Both the position numbers and the translations under genes were made by a program. The notes under the pieces were generated by a model. The model saw nothing but the letters and a program-made list of their open reading frames with translations. It was not told the DNA's origin and ran no database searches. This document shows positions 1 to 8,632 of a stretch of 64,000 nt of DNA, piece by piece; the first letter of the stretch is position 1, and each line of letters starts with the position of its first letter. Source of the DNA: JASEGV01 sp037443545 (GTDB lineage: Bacteria > Bacteroidota > Ignavibacteria > UBA10030 > BY39); NCBI GenBank assembly GCA_037443545.1, contig JBBIOD010000005.1, positions 1 through 64,000 of the forward strand, written 5' to 3'.

Positions 1-991
1 ATTTATCAACTTCAGTTTTAAAAACATTATTCGAATACATATAATCGTAAATGATGTATGGTTTGCGGATTGCTTCGCGCACCATCTCGCTTACTCCCAT
101 AACGAACAAACCTAATATCAGAAACATAAACGCTAAGGGCGCTGAAAAACGGTGTGGAACTTTATACGGCAGCAAGTAAGCGAATATAAATATTAACACC
201 GAAAAGAAAACACTTAAGGCAGCAAATATCGTTATAGCAGGCGCACCTCCAGCTATAATATCGAAGGATAAAGGAGGAATAGTTAACACATACCATAATC
301 CAGCTAATGGCAGCACAATAAAGGGAGCTAATATCCATTTAGCTGAATATTTTATCATCGTTTTTCTTGATTCTTCATCCTTCAAAAATGAAGATGTTAA
401 CAGTGCATACAACCCTGCAAGAGCAATTGTAACGGCAGTTCTCATCAATGCAGACGGTAGCATCGTTGGATTAAAAAACGCATCCCAGAAACTTTTAGTT
501 TGCAACCAGTCGCCAGGTGTGAGCATAAATGTCAGGATGCCATTGATAACGAACAAACTCATCCAAGCTGAAATAAAATAAATCCAACCGATTGTCAGAT
601 GAGTTTTCCGGTCGAGTTTGTCCCACGTGTAGTAGTAAATCATTGCAGCTGCTATTTCGATACCAAAGAAAATCCACTCGATTGCCCAACCCCACACGAA
701 TATATGAATCAGTGAAGAGGTAGCCATCGGAGTTACAAGTCCGATTGTAAACCAGATAGCAACACCAGTAAGTGCGCCAAATACGAGTGTAAGGAGGATA
801 AAAAATTTAGAATGGATTTTTAGAAAGTCTATAATTTTGGGATTATTTTCTCGGTAAGCTTTGCGTTCAGTAAGGACAAGAAACAGTCCTCCACCGATTG
901 CAAATTGAGCTACGAATGTATGTATAATGGCTACAGAACCAATAAGTATTCCACCACCAATAAAAGGAATATCCCAGAATGGGTAATTCAT
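1..991 (-). CDS. Cytochrome bd-type oxidase subunit I-like protein (CydA-like), C-terminus beyond window
   Basis: The visible 330 residues form a polytopic membrane protein of the CydA family, the heme-bearing subunit of cytochrome bd-type terminal oxidases. His24 in the first helix fits the conserved N-terminal heme ligand, and the paired glutamates E105 and E112 fit the conserved acidic pair of helix 3. Near residues 300-320 there is a counterpart of the GRQPW block, but it reads IRKPY, and the long quinol-binding Q-loop that normally precedes it is missing. This resembles the bd-like oxidases of Nitrospira and Ignavibacteria rather than true CydA. The ATG at 989-991 follows a good AAAGGAG site. 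It lies 70 bp downstream of the NifU-type gene. The electron donor cannot be read from this part. Confidence 0.75.
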   Translation of the reverse strand, partial: MNYPFWDIPFIGGGILIGSVAIIHTFVAQFAIGGGLFLVLTERKAYRENNPKIIDFLKIHSKFFILLTLVFGALTGVAIWFTIGLVTPMATSSLIHIFVWGWAIEWIFFGIEIAAAMIYYYTWDKLDRKTHLTIGWIYFISAWMSLFVINGILTFMLTPGDWLQTKSFWDAFFNPTMLPSALMRTAVTIALAGLYALLTSSFLKDEESRKTMIKYSAKWILAPFIVLPLAGLWYVLTIPPLSFDIIAGGAPAITIFAALSVFFSVLIFIFAYLLPYKVPHRFSAPLAFMFLILGLFVMGVSEMVREAIRKPYIIYDYMYSNNVFKTEVDK

Positions 992-1061
992 TTGTTACTC
1001 CTTTCTATTTTGATAATTTTGAGATTATTTTTGATTTAATGTTTTGTTATTAGGGTTTATT

Positions 1062-1310
1062 TTAGACCACAAGTTCTACTCTTTTCACTTCGGGTGCATT
1101 GTTTAAAACCGAACGTTCGATTCCCGCTCGCAAAGTTAGAAGCGAAAGGGGACAATTTTTGCAGACGCCTAAATAACGTAAGTTTACGATACCGTCATCA
1201 CCGATGTTTACTAACTCGACATCGCCGCCATCAACCTGAAGATACGGTCTGCAGAAATTAAGGGCTTCTTCAATTCGTTCTAATAGCGATTTTTCTTTTA
1301 ATTCCATCAC
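1062..1310 (-). CDS. NifU C-terminal-type Fe-S scaffold protein (Nfu)
   Basis: An 82-residue protein consisting only of the NifU C-terminal domain, which binds a bridging 4Fe-4S cluster and passes it to target proteins in the cytoplasm. The family's CxxC pair is C50 and C53 (GVCKNCPLS), and the VDGGDVELV block at 26-34 is characteristic. It starts 3 bp after the Mrp/ApbC stop, so the two are almost certainly co-transcribed. The pairing with ApbC and the closeness to nuoGHI suggest that it serves respiratory Fe-S enzymes; that assignment of clients is inference. Confidence 0.9.
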   Translation of the reverse strand: MMELKEKSLLERIEEALNFCRPYLQVDGGDVELVNIGDDGIVNLRYLGVCKNCPLSLLTLRAGIERSVLNNAPEVKRVELVV

Positions 1311-1313
1311 ACT

Positions 1314-2405
1314 TTAATTGTCAGAATTTACTTCTACCCTTTTTGTTTTAACGCCGTTTATCGCGTTGATACTTAGTTGTGCTACCATATTACGGGCAAT
1401 GTTTTTAATTGCTGTTGCTTGTGGAGAATCCTTATCTTGAGCTACGATAGGCAAACCTAAATCCCCGCCAATACGAATTTTTGTATCAATCGGAATCTCA
1501 CCTAAAAAACGGGCGCTTAATTCTTCGGCTTCTTTCTGTCCGCCACCGTGCGAAAATATTTCTTCTCGCTCACCACAATGCGAACAAATAAAGTAGCTCA
1601 TATTTTCGATGATGCCAAGAATCGGGACGTTCACCTTCTCGAACATTGCATAACCTTTACGAGCATCTGCCAGTGAAATATCCTGCGGTGTTGTAACGAT
1701 GACAGCGCCAGACAAAGGGATTGTTTGCACGAGTGTTAATTGGATATCGCCGGTTCCGGGTGGTAAATCGAAAATTAAATAATCTAATTCTTCCCATTCA
1801 ACATCGGTCATAAATTGCCGAAGAGCTCCGCTTGCCATTGGACCGCGCCAAATAACTGCCTGATTGGGATCGACTAAAAAGCCAATCGACATTACTTTTA
1901 CACCATGAGCCTCAAGTGGTTTTAATTTGTTCTTCATCAACTTCGGAGATTCGTTTATACCCATCATCAGCGGAATGCTCGGACCGTAAATATCGGAATC
2001 TATCAAGCCAACTTTAGCACCGTCCTGAGCTAATGCGACTGCTAAATTTACAGCAACAGTCGATTTGCCAACTCCCCCCTTCCCACTGGCAACCGCGATT
2101 GTGTTTTTTACATTAGTGAGTATGTTGTTCAAATTGAGCTGTGGTGCTCTACGAACGCTGCTCGTCATTTCAATCTGGATGTCGCCGACATCCGGGAAGG
2201 AATCCTTGATAGCTTTTCTAGCAGCCAGCTTGAACTGGTCGCGCACAGGACAGGCTGGTGTTGTTAATTCTATTTTAAAGCTTACATCTCTATTAACTAT
2301 CTTAATGTCTTTTACAAACCCAAGTGTAACTATATCTTTGTGCAGATCTGGGTCTACCACAATTTTTAATGCATTAAGAATGTTCTCTATATTTAATTTA
2401 CTCAT
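1314..2405 (-). CDS. apbC: Mrp/NBP35-family Fe-S cluster carrier ATPase (ApbC)
   Basis: A 363-residue P-loop ATPase that loads or transfers 4Fe-4S clusters. Residues 1-85 are a MIP18/DUF59 domain with a TPACP motif. The deviant Walker A is at 107-116 (SGKGGVGKST), and the cluster-bridging CxxC is C274/C277. Its length matches two-domain bacterial Mrp proteins. It has its own promoter candidate at 2439-2467 and is the first gene of a unit with the Nfu-type scaffold. The eukaryotic relative Ind1/NUBPL is dedicated to complex I, and three complex I genes lie just upstream, so a complex I role is a reasonable inference. Confidence 0.95.
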   Translation of the reverse strand: MSKLNIENILNALKIVVDPDLHKDIVTLGFVKDIKIVNRDVSFKIELTTPACPVRDQFKLAARKAIKDSFPDVGDIQIEMTSSVRRAPQLNLNNILTNVKNTIAVASGKGGVGKSTVAVNLAVALAQDGAKVGLIDSDIYGPSIPLMMGINESPKLMKNKLKPLEAHGVKVMSIGFLVDPNQAVIWRGPMASGALRQFMTDVEWEELDYLIFDLPPGTGDIQLTLVQTIPLSGAVIVTTPQDISLADARKGYAMFEKVNVPILGIIENMSYFICSHCGEREEIFSHGGGQKEAEELSARFLGEIPIDTKIRIGGDLGLPIVAQDKDSPQATAIKNIARNMVAQLSINAINGVKTKRVEVNSDN

Positions 2406-2438
2406 TATTTCCTTTTTAATTTGATTTAAAACTGAGGA

Positions 2439-2467
2439 AAGATAAGAAAAAGCGTTTGTATTTACAA
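2439..2467 (-). promoter_or_regulatory. Candidate sigma70-type promoter for apbC-nfu
   Basis: On the minus strand a TTGTAA box (2462-2467) is separated by exactly 17 nt from TATCTT (2439-2444). The predicted start is about 25 nt before the apbC ATG. The fit to the window's recurring promoter form supports it. Confidence 0.5.
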
Positions 2468-2882
2468 AAATCTAGTCGGTATATGTCATACTAAATGTTC
2501 CAATAAGTGTTTGCGAATAATGGTTTTAGGGGATATCTATCAAAGTATAAATTGGACAAAACAATTTGCTAAAACGTTTTTTATGAAAAAATTATTACTA
2601 AAGGATTCATGTGTAGGCTATTACACTTAAACATTCCACTCACTCAAGAATAGTATGTTTTTAGGGTATCCGAAGAAAGAGGAAACGGGTGTCGAAAGAG
2701 GTTGCTCAATTTTACTGATGTTGAGAGCTTCAACCCCAGATCTGCGAACTGCCCACACAGAACAGATATATTTTGATAAATCGAAATCGTAAGCGTTTCG
2801 TACTTCTAATTATTGGTTTAGTAAATTTGTAAATACTTCAAATCGTGCTACTAAAATACTCCTTTATTCCATCGATTTAGAA
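2468..2882. other. Intergenic region without a recognisable gene
   Basis: A 415-bp stretch between nuoI and the apbC promoter. It contains only short open frames, a 45-codon one on plus (2655-2792) and a roughly 60-codon one on minus over the same place, without a ribosome-binding site or family resemblance. No clear terminator, tRNA or repeat was seen. It may be a decayed gene remnant. Confidence 0.5.
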
Positions 2883-3380
2883 TTATCTATACTGCCGTAA
2901 AAATTCCAATCGTTCTTTTAAATTTTCTTTCGAAATAAGGAGTTTATCTTTTCCAAATATAGCTTCTTCTTGATTATTGAATGTTAATTCATATTCTTTG
3001 CTCATCACGATTGCTTCTTCAGGGCATGCCTCCTCGCAAAGTCCGCAGAAGATACAACGGAGCATATTTATTTCGAATTTTATCGGATACCTCTCTTTAT
3101 CCAAATCCGTTTCAGATGCTTGAACTTCGATAGCCAAAGCAGGACACACCCGCGAGCAGAGGCCACAAGCCACACAACGTTCCTTCCCATTGTCGTCTAC
3201 CAACACAGGTCGACCGCGGAACGAAGCTGGCGGATTCCACCTCTCTTCAGGATATTGGCGTGTGAATTTGGGAAGAAACATTTGCCGTATCGTTATCTTC
3301 ATACCTCTTACAATTTCCGGAATGTAGAGTTTCTGCCAAAATGATAAATCACTTGTGTGAGTAATTTTAGTTTGTCCCAT
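2883..3380 (-). CDS. nuoI: NADH-quinone oxidoreductase subunit I
   Basis: A 165-residue 8Fe ferredoxin subunit of respiratory complex I that carries clusters N6a and N6b between NuoG/NuoB and the quinone site. Two classic CxxCxxCxxxCP motifs are present, C69/C72/C75/C79 and C109/C112/C115/C119, preceded by the amphipathic region that contacts the membrane arm. Length is normal for the family. It is the last gene of the M16-aminotransferase-nuoG-nuoH-nuoI unit, 4 bp from nuoH. No nuoJ-N genes follow, which is unusual for a complex I cluster. Confidence 0.95.
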   Translation of the reverse strand: MGQTKITHTSDLSFWQKLYIPEIVRGMKITIRQMFLPKFTRQYPEERWNPPASFRGRPVLVDDNGKERCVACGLCSRVCPALAIEVQASETDLDKERYPIKFEINMLRCIFCGLCEEACPEEAIVMSKEYELTFNNQEEAIFGKDKLLISKENLKERLEFLRQYR

Positions 3381-3384
3381 GGTT

Positions 3385-4401
3385 TTATTCGAATAAATAA
3401 ATTATAAATGCTGTTACAATAACGTTAGCTATCGAGAGGGGTAACATAAACTTCCAACCTAAATCCATTAATTGATCGTATCGAAAACGAGGAACCGTCC
3501 AACGAATTATAATCATAAACAGTAAAACGGCTCCAACTTTTGCGGCGAATGTTCCGACTTGAATTATACTCGTCCAAAATTCAGGCAGCCCGAAAGATTG
3601 CAGGTACGGAAATTGCCAGCCCCCTAAATAAAGCGTTACAACTATGGCGCTGCCTGTAATCATATTTGCATACTCGGCTAAGAAAAATAATCCGAATTTC
3701 AAACCGGTGTATTCTGTGTGATAGCCACCGACTAATTCGGGTTCAGCTTCCGGAAGATCGAAAGGTAACCTGTTTGTTTCTGCAAACACAGCAACAAAAA
3801 AAGTAATAAACCCGATTGGCTGTAAAAGCACGAACCAACGCCAGCCATGTTGGAATTCCACAATTTTATCGAGTTCTAAAGTACCCGAAACCAAAATTAC
3901 ACCGATGATTGAGATGCCCATCGAAAGTTCGTAGCTGATAATTTGTGCTGACGAACGCAGCCCACCTAAAAGTGAATACTTATTGTTCGACGCCCAACCC
4001 GCTATAGCGATTCCATAAACACCGAGACCGGTTAAGGCAAGAACGTATAGAATTCCGATATTGACAGAGGCAATTTGAAGTTTAATTTCGTATCCGAAAA
4101 GATTGATCTTGTCGCCGAACGGAACCACAGCAATTGTTGAAAGTGACACAACGATTGCAATTATTGGTGCAAGTCGGTGTAGAGGTTTGGTGGCTAATTT
4201 CGGAACAATATCTTCCTTGATGAATAATTTGATAACATCGGCTACAGGCTGTAATAATCCTTTATAACCAACTCGATTAGGACCGATTCGATTTTGGATA
4301 AATGCCGAAACTCTGCGTTCAACCAAAACAAGATAGGCAACGCATGTGAGTAACACCAGCATGACGACTAAAATTTTAATTAGAGAAATTAATATTTCCA
4401 T
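3385..4401 (-). CDS. nuoH: NADH-quinone oxidoreductase subunit H
   Basis: A 338-residue membrane subunit of complex I that forms much of the quinone-binding chamber at the junction of the peripheral and membrane arms. Eight or nine hydrophobic helices are evident. Family signatures include the ERRVSAFIQNRIGPNRVGYKG block around 29-49 and the acidic loop ETNRLPFDLPEAEPELVGGY near 209-229. It lies 1 bp from nuoG and 4 bp from nuoI, so the three are translated from one message. Confidence 0.97.
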   Translation of the reverse strand: MEILISLIKILVVMLVLLTCVAYLVLVERRVSAFIQNRIGPNRVGYKGLLQPVADVIKLFIKEDIVPKLATKPLHRLAPIIAIVVSLSTIAVVPFGDKINLFGYEIKLQIASVNIGILYVLALTGLGVYGIAIAGWASNNKYSLLGGLRSSAQIISYELSMGISIIGVILVSGTLELDKIVEFQHGWRWFVLLQPIGFITFFVAVFAETNRLPFDLPEAEPELVGGYHTEYTGLKFGLFFLAEYANMITGSAIVVTLYLGGWQFPYLQSFGLPEFWTSIIQVGTFAAKVGAVLLFMIIIRWTVPRFRYDQLMDLGWKFMLPLSIANVIVTAFIIYLFE

Positions 4402-4402
4402 A

Positions 4403-6094
4403 TTATAATACTTTTATTGATTTCTTTTCGGTGGTTGGTTTTTTATTAAGAAGCGCACCTTTGTTGCCAATCTTTAGATAAGATAAGTCTTTAAATGAAT
4501 CGACAGTCGAAGAAATTTCGTTGAATATTTCTTCTGCCGAATTATAACGGAACTTTGGATTTATAGTATTTGCAATGCTGCTAATAATCCTCCAGGTCGG
4601 GCGGACATCGAGTCTGTTTCTTATATTCCATCTATCATTTTGAGCACCGAACTTATCCCACCGGCTTTGAGCCATTCCATCGGACGAGCGATCCATTTCT
4701 GCTGTAGCAACAGCAGGACGTATCCGTTGGACCCTCCCTTGAAAATTTGTGAACGTGCCGTTCTTTTCAGCATAAGTCGCAGTCGGGAAAACAATATCGG
4801 CAATAGTTGTGAGTGTATTTTTAATTGGACTGTGGACTATAAGAAAATCTACTTTTAATAAAGCATCATGCACTTCGGGGGCTACGGCAATATCATCGCA
4901 TAAAACGTAAATACACTTCACCTCCTTCGATTCAATTGCTTTTAGAATTTGTTGGAAGTTATAACCTTTTTCAGAGGGATAAACGCCTACTTCGAAAGCA
5001 CCCATTGAATTCGGAGTTTTGTCGTTTCGGATTAAAAAATTATCTTCTTCACCTTCTACAATGTGCCTGGGAAAATCGATGTGAGGAGTTCCGATAATCT
5101 GCTTCATAAATTTCGCAAAAACATAATTATCTTCATTAGTTGCAAAAGGCGACCCTATACCAGCAATCTCATTTTTCTTGAAATTTTGAATTTTGTGTAC
5201 TAAATATGCAATCCCCTCTTCCCAGCTTGTTTCAACCATCTCCCCATCCTTCATTATCAAAGGTGATTTTATCCGTTGGTCGGAATTCACATACTTGAAT
5301 GAGTTCAACCTTCCATCATCGCACATCCAGTAATCATTAACTTCGGGATTTAAACGTGGAGTCAGACGTAATATCTCGTTGTTGCGAACCCAGATATTCA
5401 TATTACATCCGCGTGCACACCCGCGGCATATACTCTCGGTTGACGACATTTCCCAAACACGTGCTTTGAAACGGAAATCGCGGCTCGTAAGTGCACCTAC
5501 CGGACAGAGTTCAATAACGTTCATCGAATATGGAGTGTCCAATTTTTCGCCTGGTGCTGTGGTCAGTTCAACATGATCGCCCCTGTTACTAAAAACTAAC
5601 TGAGGTTTACCTGCAATCTCATCGCAAAAGCGGATACAGCGCGAACACATAATACATCTTTCAACATCCAACATCACATTCGGTCCGAGTTCCACTCGTT
5701 TCGGCTTGCGAACTTTTTCTTCCTCGAAACGCGATACACCTATACTGTGTTTGTATGAATATTCCTGAAGTTTACATTCTCCAGCTTCATCACAGATAGG
5801 ACAATCGAGTGGGTGATTTATCAGTATAAACTCCATCACTGCATTCTGGGCTTTTTCGACCCGTTCATTTTTTGTGTTGATTACCATACCATCGGCAACC
5901 TTCGTGGCGCAGGCAATAACAAGTTTGGGCGATTTTTCCACTTCAACAAGACAAATTCGGCAGTTGCCCGAAACTGAAAGGCGTGGATGCCAGCAAAAAT
6001 GTGGAATTGAAATTCCGTTTTCGCGTGCGGCTTCGATAATGGTTTTTGAGGGATCGGCTAGGTAATCGTTTCCGTTTATTTTTATTTTAACCAT
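4403..6094 (-). CDS. nuoG: NADH-quinone oxidoreductase subunit G
   Basis: A 563-residue peripheral-arm subunit of complex I. In order: a plant-type 2Fe-2S domain (C34, C45, C48, C62), the His-Cys3 ligand set (H94, C98, C101, C107), a 4Fe-4S set (C147, C150, C153 and C197), then a molybdopterin-oxidoreductase-like domain. The latter keeps the off-path N7 cluster motif CxxCxxxC-x27-C (C223, C226, C230, C258), which many bacteria have lost. The protein is shorter than the 780-900 residues of E. coli-like NuoG because the C-terminal part is reduced. It starts 11 bp after the aminotransferase gene. Confidence 0.95.
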   Translation of the reverse strand: MVKIKINGNDYLADPSKTIIEAARENGISIPHFCWHPRLSVSGNCRICLVEVEKSPKLVIACATKVADGMVINTKNERVEKAQNAVMEFILINHPLDCPICDEAGECKLQEYSYKHSIGVSRFEEEKVRKPKRVELGPNVMLDVERCIMCSRCIRFCDEIAGKPQLVFSNRGDHVELTTAPGEKLDTPYSMNVIELCPVGALTSRDFRFKARVWEMSSTESICRGCARGCNMNIWVRNNEILRLTPRLNPEVNDYWMCDDGRLNSFKYVNSDQRIKSPLIMKDGEMVETSWEEGIAYLVHKIQNFKKNEIAGIGSPFATNEDNYVFAKFMKQIIGTPHIDFPRHIVEGEEDNFLIRNDKTPNSMGAFEVGVYPSEKGYNFQQILKAIESKEVKCIYVLCDDIAVAPEVHDALLKVDFLIVHSPIKNTLTTIADIVFPTATYAEKNGTFTNFQGRVQRIRPAVATAEMDRSSDGMAQSRWDKFGAQNDRWNIRNRLDVRPTWRIISSIANTINPKFRYNSAEEIFNEISSTVDSFKDLSYLKIGNKGALLNKKPTTEKKSIKVL

Positions 6095-6105
6095 AAATAC
6101 TTTTT

Positions 6106-7305
6106 CTATTTTTTATTGTAAGCTTCGAGGGCAAACTTTATAATTTCTAACGACCGGCGTAAATCATCCAACTTTAAAGTGAAAGCGAGCCGCACTTCGT
6201 TCATTCCTTTACCGGGCGTAGCATAAAAACCCTGAGCTGGAGCGATTAAAACAGTTTCATTGTTGTGCTCGAATTCTTCAATCAACCATCTTGAAAAATC
6301 ATCTGAATCGGCTACGGGTAAACCAATAACGATATAGAAGGCGCCTTCTGGTTTGTAGTAAGTAACACCGGGAATCGATTTCAAAGTTTCGTAAACAACA
6401 TCACGACGTTTTCGGAATTCTTCAACAATGGGTTTTACATATTCGTCCGGAGAATTCAGCAACGGAACGACCGCAAGCTGCTCGATTGTAGCTACAGAGA
6501 GGCGAGCCATTCCGAATTTGAAAGCGGCATGAATCACTTCAGTATTATGACTTACAATCACACCGATGCGGGCGCCGCAGACGTTAAACCGTTTCGAACA
6601 GCTATCCAATAGAATAGCTTGATTGCGTATTTCGGGAAAACTCATTACGCTGATGAACTCAGCATCGAAGTTGAATTCACGGTAAACTTCGTCCGACATC
6701 AGAAACAGGTTATGCTTTTTTGCCAAATCTACAATCCGCTGCAATTCATCCCTCGAATAAATTGTACCTGTTGGATTAGATGGATTGGTTATTAAAATTG
6801 CTTTCGTTTTTCCGTTGATATGTTTTTCAATTTCTTCAGTTTTCGGAAGATGAAAACCGTTCTTTATCGATAGCGGAACAGGACGCAGATGCACATTGGC
6901 GATAGTTGCAAAACCATTGTAGTTAGTGTAGAACGGCTCGAATACGATGATTTCATCTTGATTATCACAAACTGCACACATCGCAAAAATAATAGCTTCA
7001 GAACCACCCGAGGTTACAACAATTTCGCTTTCTTTAAATTCCATGCCTACGTGTTGGAAATAATTTTTCCAAGCAGTGAGTGTTGGATTCAATCCTGCCG
7101 ATGGTGCATAAGCGAGTGTAGGCTGACCGATGTTGTGTATCGTTTCGTAAACGATTGGAGCCGTTGGCAGGTCGGGTTGGCCAATGTTTAAATGATGGAC
7201 TTTAATTCCGTGCTTTTTCCGGGCTTCAGCAGTTGCGGCAAGTTTTCGCAAGGGCGAGGCTTGCATTATCTGTGCGCGTGATGATATGTTAAGTTTTGTA
7301 ATCAT
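6106..7305 (-). CDS. Pyridoxal-phosphate-dependent class I/II aminotransferase
   Basis: A 399-residue fold-type I aminotransferase of the aspartate/aromatic group. Visible landmarks are the TSGGSEAI cofactor-phosphate region, the TNPSNPTGT loop, the SDEVYREF aspartate-tyrosine motif and the Schiff-base lysine in SCSKRFNVCGARIG. These make catalysis likely; the amino-acid substrate cannot be decided. It sits 1 bp after the M16 peptidase and upstream of nuoG, an odd partner for complex I genes that may simply share the promoter. Confidence 0.88.
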   Translation of the reverse strand: MITKLNISSRAQIMQASPLRKLAATAEARKKHGIKVHHLNIGQPDLPTAPIVYETIHNIGQPTLAYAPSAGLNPTLTAWKNYFQHVGMEFKESEIVVTSGGSEAIIFAMCAVCDNQDEIIVFEPFYTNYNGFATIANVHLRPVPLSIKNGFHLPKTEEIEKHINGKTKAILITNPSNPTGTIYSRDELQRIVDLAKKHNLFLMSDEVYREFNFDAEFISVMSFPEIRNQAILLDSCSKRFNVCGARIGVIVSHNTEVIHAAFKFGMARLSVATIEQLAVVPLLNSPDEYVKPIVEEFRKRRDVVYETLKSIPGVTYYKPEGAFYIVIGLPVADSDDFSRWLIEEFEHNNETVLIAPAQGFYATPGKGMNEVRLAFTLKLDDLRRSLEIIKFALEAYNKK

Positions 7306-7306
7306 T

Positions 7307-8566
7307 CTATCTTGAATTAGTAGGTGAAAAAATGACGATAGAAAATTTTTCAGTGTTCAATACTTTATTTGCAACTTCCATTACATCGTCCGAGGTAACT
7401 GCATCAACTTGTTTGATAATAGTTTCGAGAGTGATATATTCGTTGAAATACATTTCGCTCGTGGCTAAGCGCATCATCCTGCTCGACATACTTTCGAGGC
7501 TGAGCATAATAGTTCCTTTGACTTGCGATTTAACACGTTCGAGTTCTGCATTTTTAACCTGATTTTTTTTCAAATTATCAAACTCTTTGAAAATTAAATC
7601 AATCGACTTCTGGATATTCTTTTTATCTGTTCCTGAATATACGCCAAAACTTCCAATATCGCTTAACATATTAAGGAACGAGCCGATCGAGTAAGAAAAA
7701 CCGTATTTCTCTCTGATATTCTGAAACAAACGAGAACTCATCCCCTCACCTATCAGTGTGTTCATAATAACGAGTGGAAACCGATACTTGCTTTTTATGC
7801 TATAACTGATATTTCCTAAACATATATGGGCCTGTTGAATCGGTTTATCTTCCCGAATCAAGCTTTGTTTGCGCTTGATGGTTGAAGATTTTCTTTGATA
7901 GGTAGAATGTTTTTCAGGCTTGAAAGCAGAAGAAGTTTTTTCTACTAAACTCACAAATTTGTCGTGCTGAATATTTCCGGCTGCAGCCACAATTATATTC
8001 TCAGGTCGATAATGTGTTTTCAAATATTTTATTATACCATCCTTCTGAAACTCGCGAACATTCTTGGCAGTCCCGATTACAGGATTTCCAGCAGAGTGAT
8101 TTTGGAAAAGAACCTCATCAAAATAGTCGTGTATATATTCTTCCGGGTCGTCTTCGATGTTTTTTATTTCTTCTAACACTACCATCTTTTCTTTTTCGAT
8201 GTCTTCTTTTTTTAATTTTGGATTAAAAACGAGTTCGGATAAAACATCTACCGTTCTGGGCACATGCTCATCTAAAATTTTTGAATAGTAACATGTAGCT
8301 TCTTTACCTGTGAACGCATTTAAGTAACCGCCGTAACCTTCAATCTGTTTTGCAATTTGTGCCGAAGAATATTTATTCGTCCCCTTAAACGCCATGTGTT
8401 CAATAAAATGAGAGATACCGTTAACAGGAGGCGATTCATCGCGGGAGCCTGTATTGACCCAAAATCCTACAGAAACAGAATGGACGTAAGGAATTGTTTC
8501 GGTTATTATGCGAATACCATTATCGAGAGTAGTTTTATTATAAACCGATGGAGAAGTTTTTTTCAT
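7307..8566 (-). CDS. M16-family zinc metallopeptidase
   Basis: A 419-residue single-unit insulinase-family peptidase. The inverted zinc motif HxxEH is in HFIEHMAFKGT, and the distal glutamate lies in the EKMVVLEEIKN segment. The C-terminal half (about 190-419) is the second M16 domain. There is no signal peptide, so it is probably cytoplasmic, related to PqqL/YmxG-type processing peptidases of 410-430 residues. It is first in the unit with the aminotransferase and nuoGHI, under a strong promoter at 8604-8632. Confidence 0.92.
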   Translation of the reverse strand: MKKTSPSVYNKTTLDNGIRIITETIPYVHSVSVGFWVNTGSRDESPPVNGISHFIEHMAFKGTNKYSSAQIAKQIEGYGGYLNAFTGKEATCYYSKILDEHVPRTVDVLSELVFNPKLKKEDIEKEKMVVLEEIKNIEDDPEEYIHDYFDEVLFQNHSAGNPVIGTAKNVREFQKDGIIKYLKTHYRPENIIVAAAGNIQHDKFVSLVEKTSSAFKPEKHSTYQRKSSTIKRKQSLIREDKPIQQAHICLGNISYSIKSKYRFPLVIMNTLIGEGMSSRLFQNIREKYGFSYSIGSFLNMLSDIGSFGVYSGTDKKNIQKSIDLIFKEFDNLKKNQVKNAELERVKSQVKGTIMLSLESMSSRMMRLATSEMYFNEYITLETIIKQVDAVTSDDVMEVANKVLNTEKFSIVIFSPTNSR

Positions 8567-8603
8567 AGTTAGTGTTTGTGTATATTTTCAAAAAAGTTGT
8601 AAA

Positions 8604-8632
8604 AATATACCAATTTTAGGGTAGATTGTCAA
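8604..8632 (-). promoter_or_regulatory. Strong sigma70-type promoter for the M16-aminotransferase-nuoGHI unit
   Basis: Minus-strand TTGACA (8627-8632), a 17-nt spacer and TATATT (8604-8609). The TGA stop codon of the upstream uridine kinase gene (8629-8631) lies inside the -35 hexamer. Confidence 0.65.

Noticed and set aside
2065..2424. 119-codon plus-strand frame antisense to apbC
   Set aside because: Lies opposite a conserved gene, lacks a ribosome-binding site and resembles no protein.
2655..2792. 45-codon plus-strand frame, and a roughly 60-codon minus frame over the same stretch
   Set aside because: No SD sequence, no conserved pattern, and both strands are open at once, as expected by chance; kept only as part of the unexplained gap.
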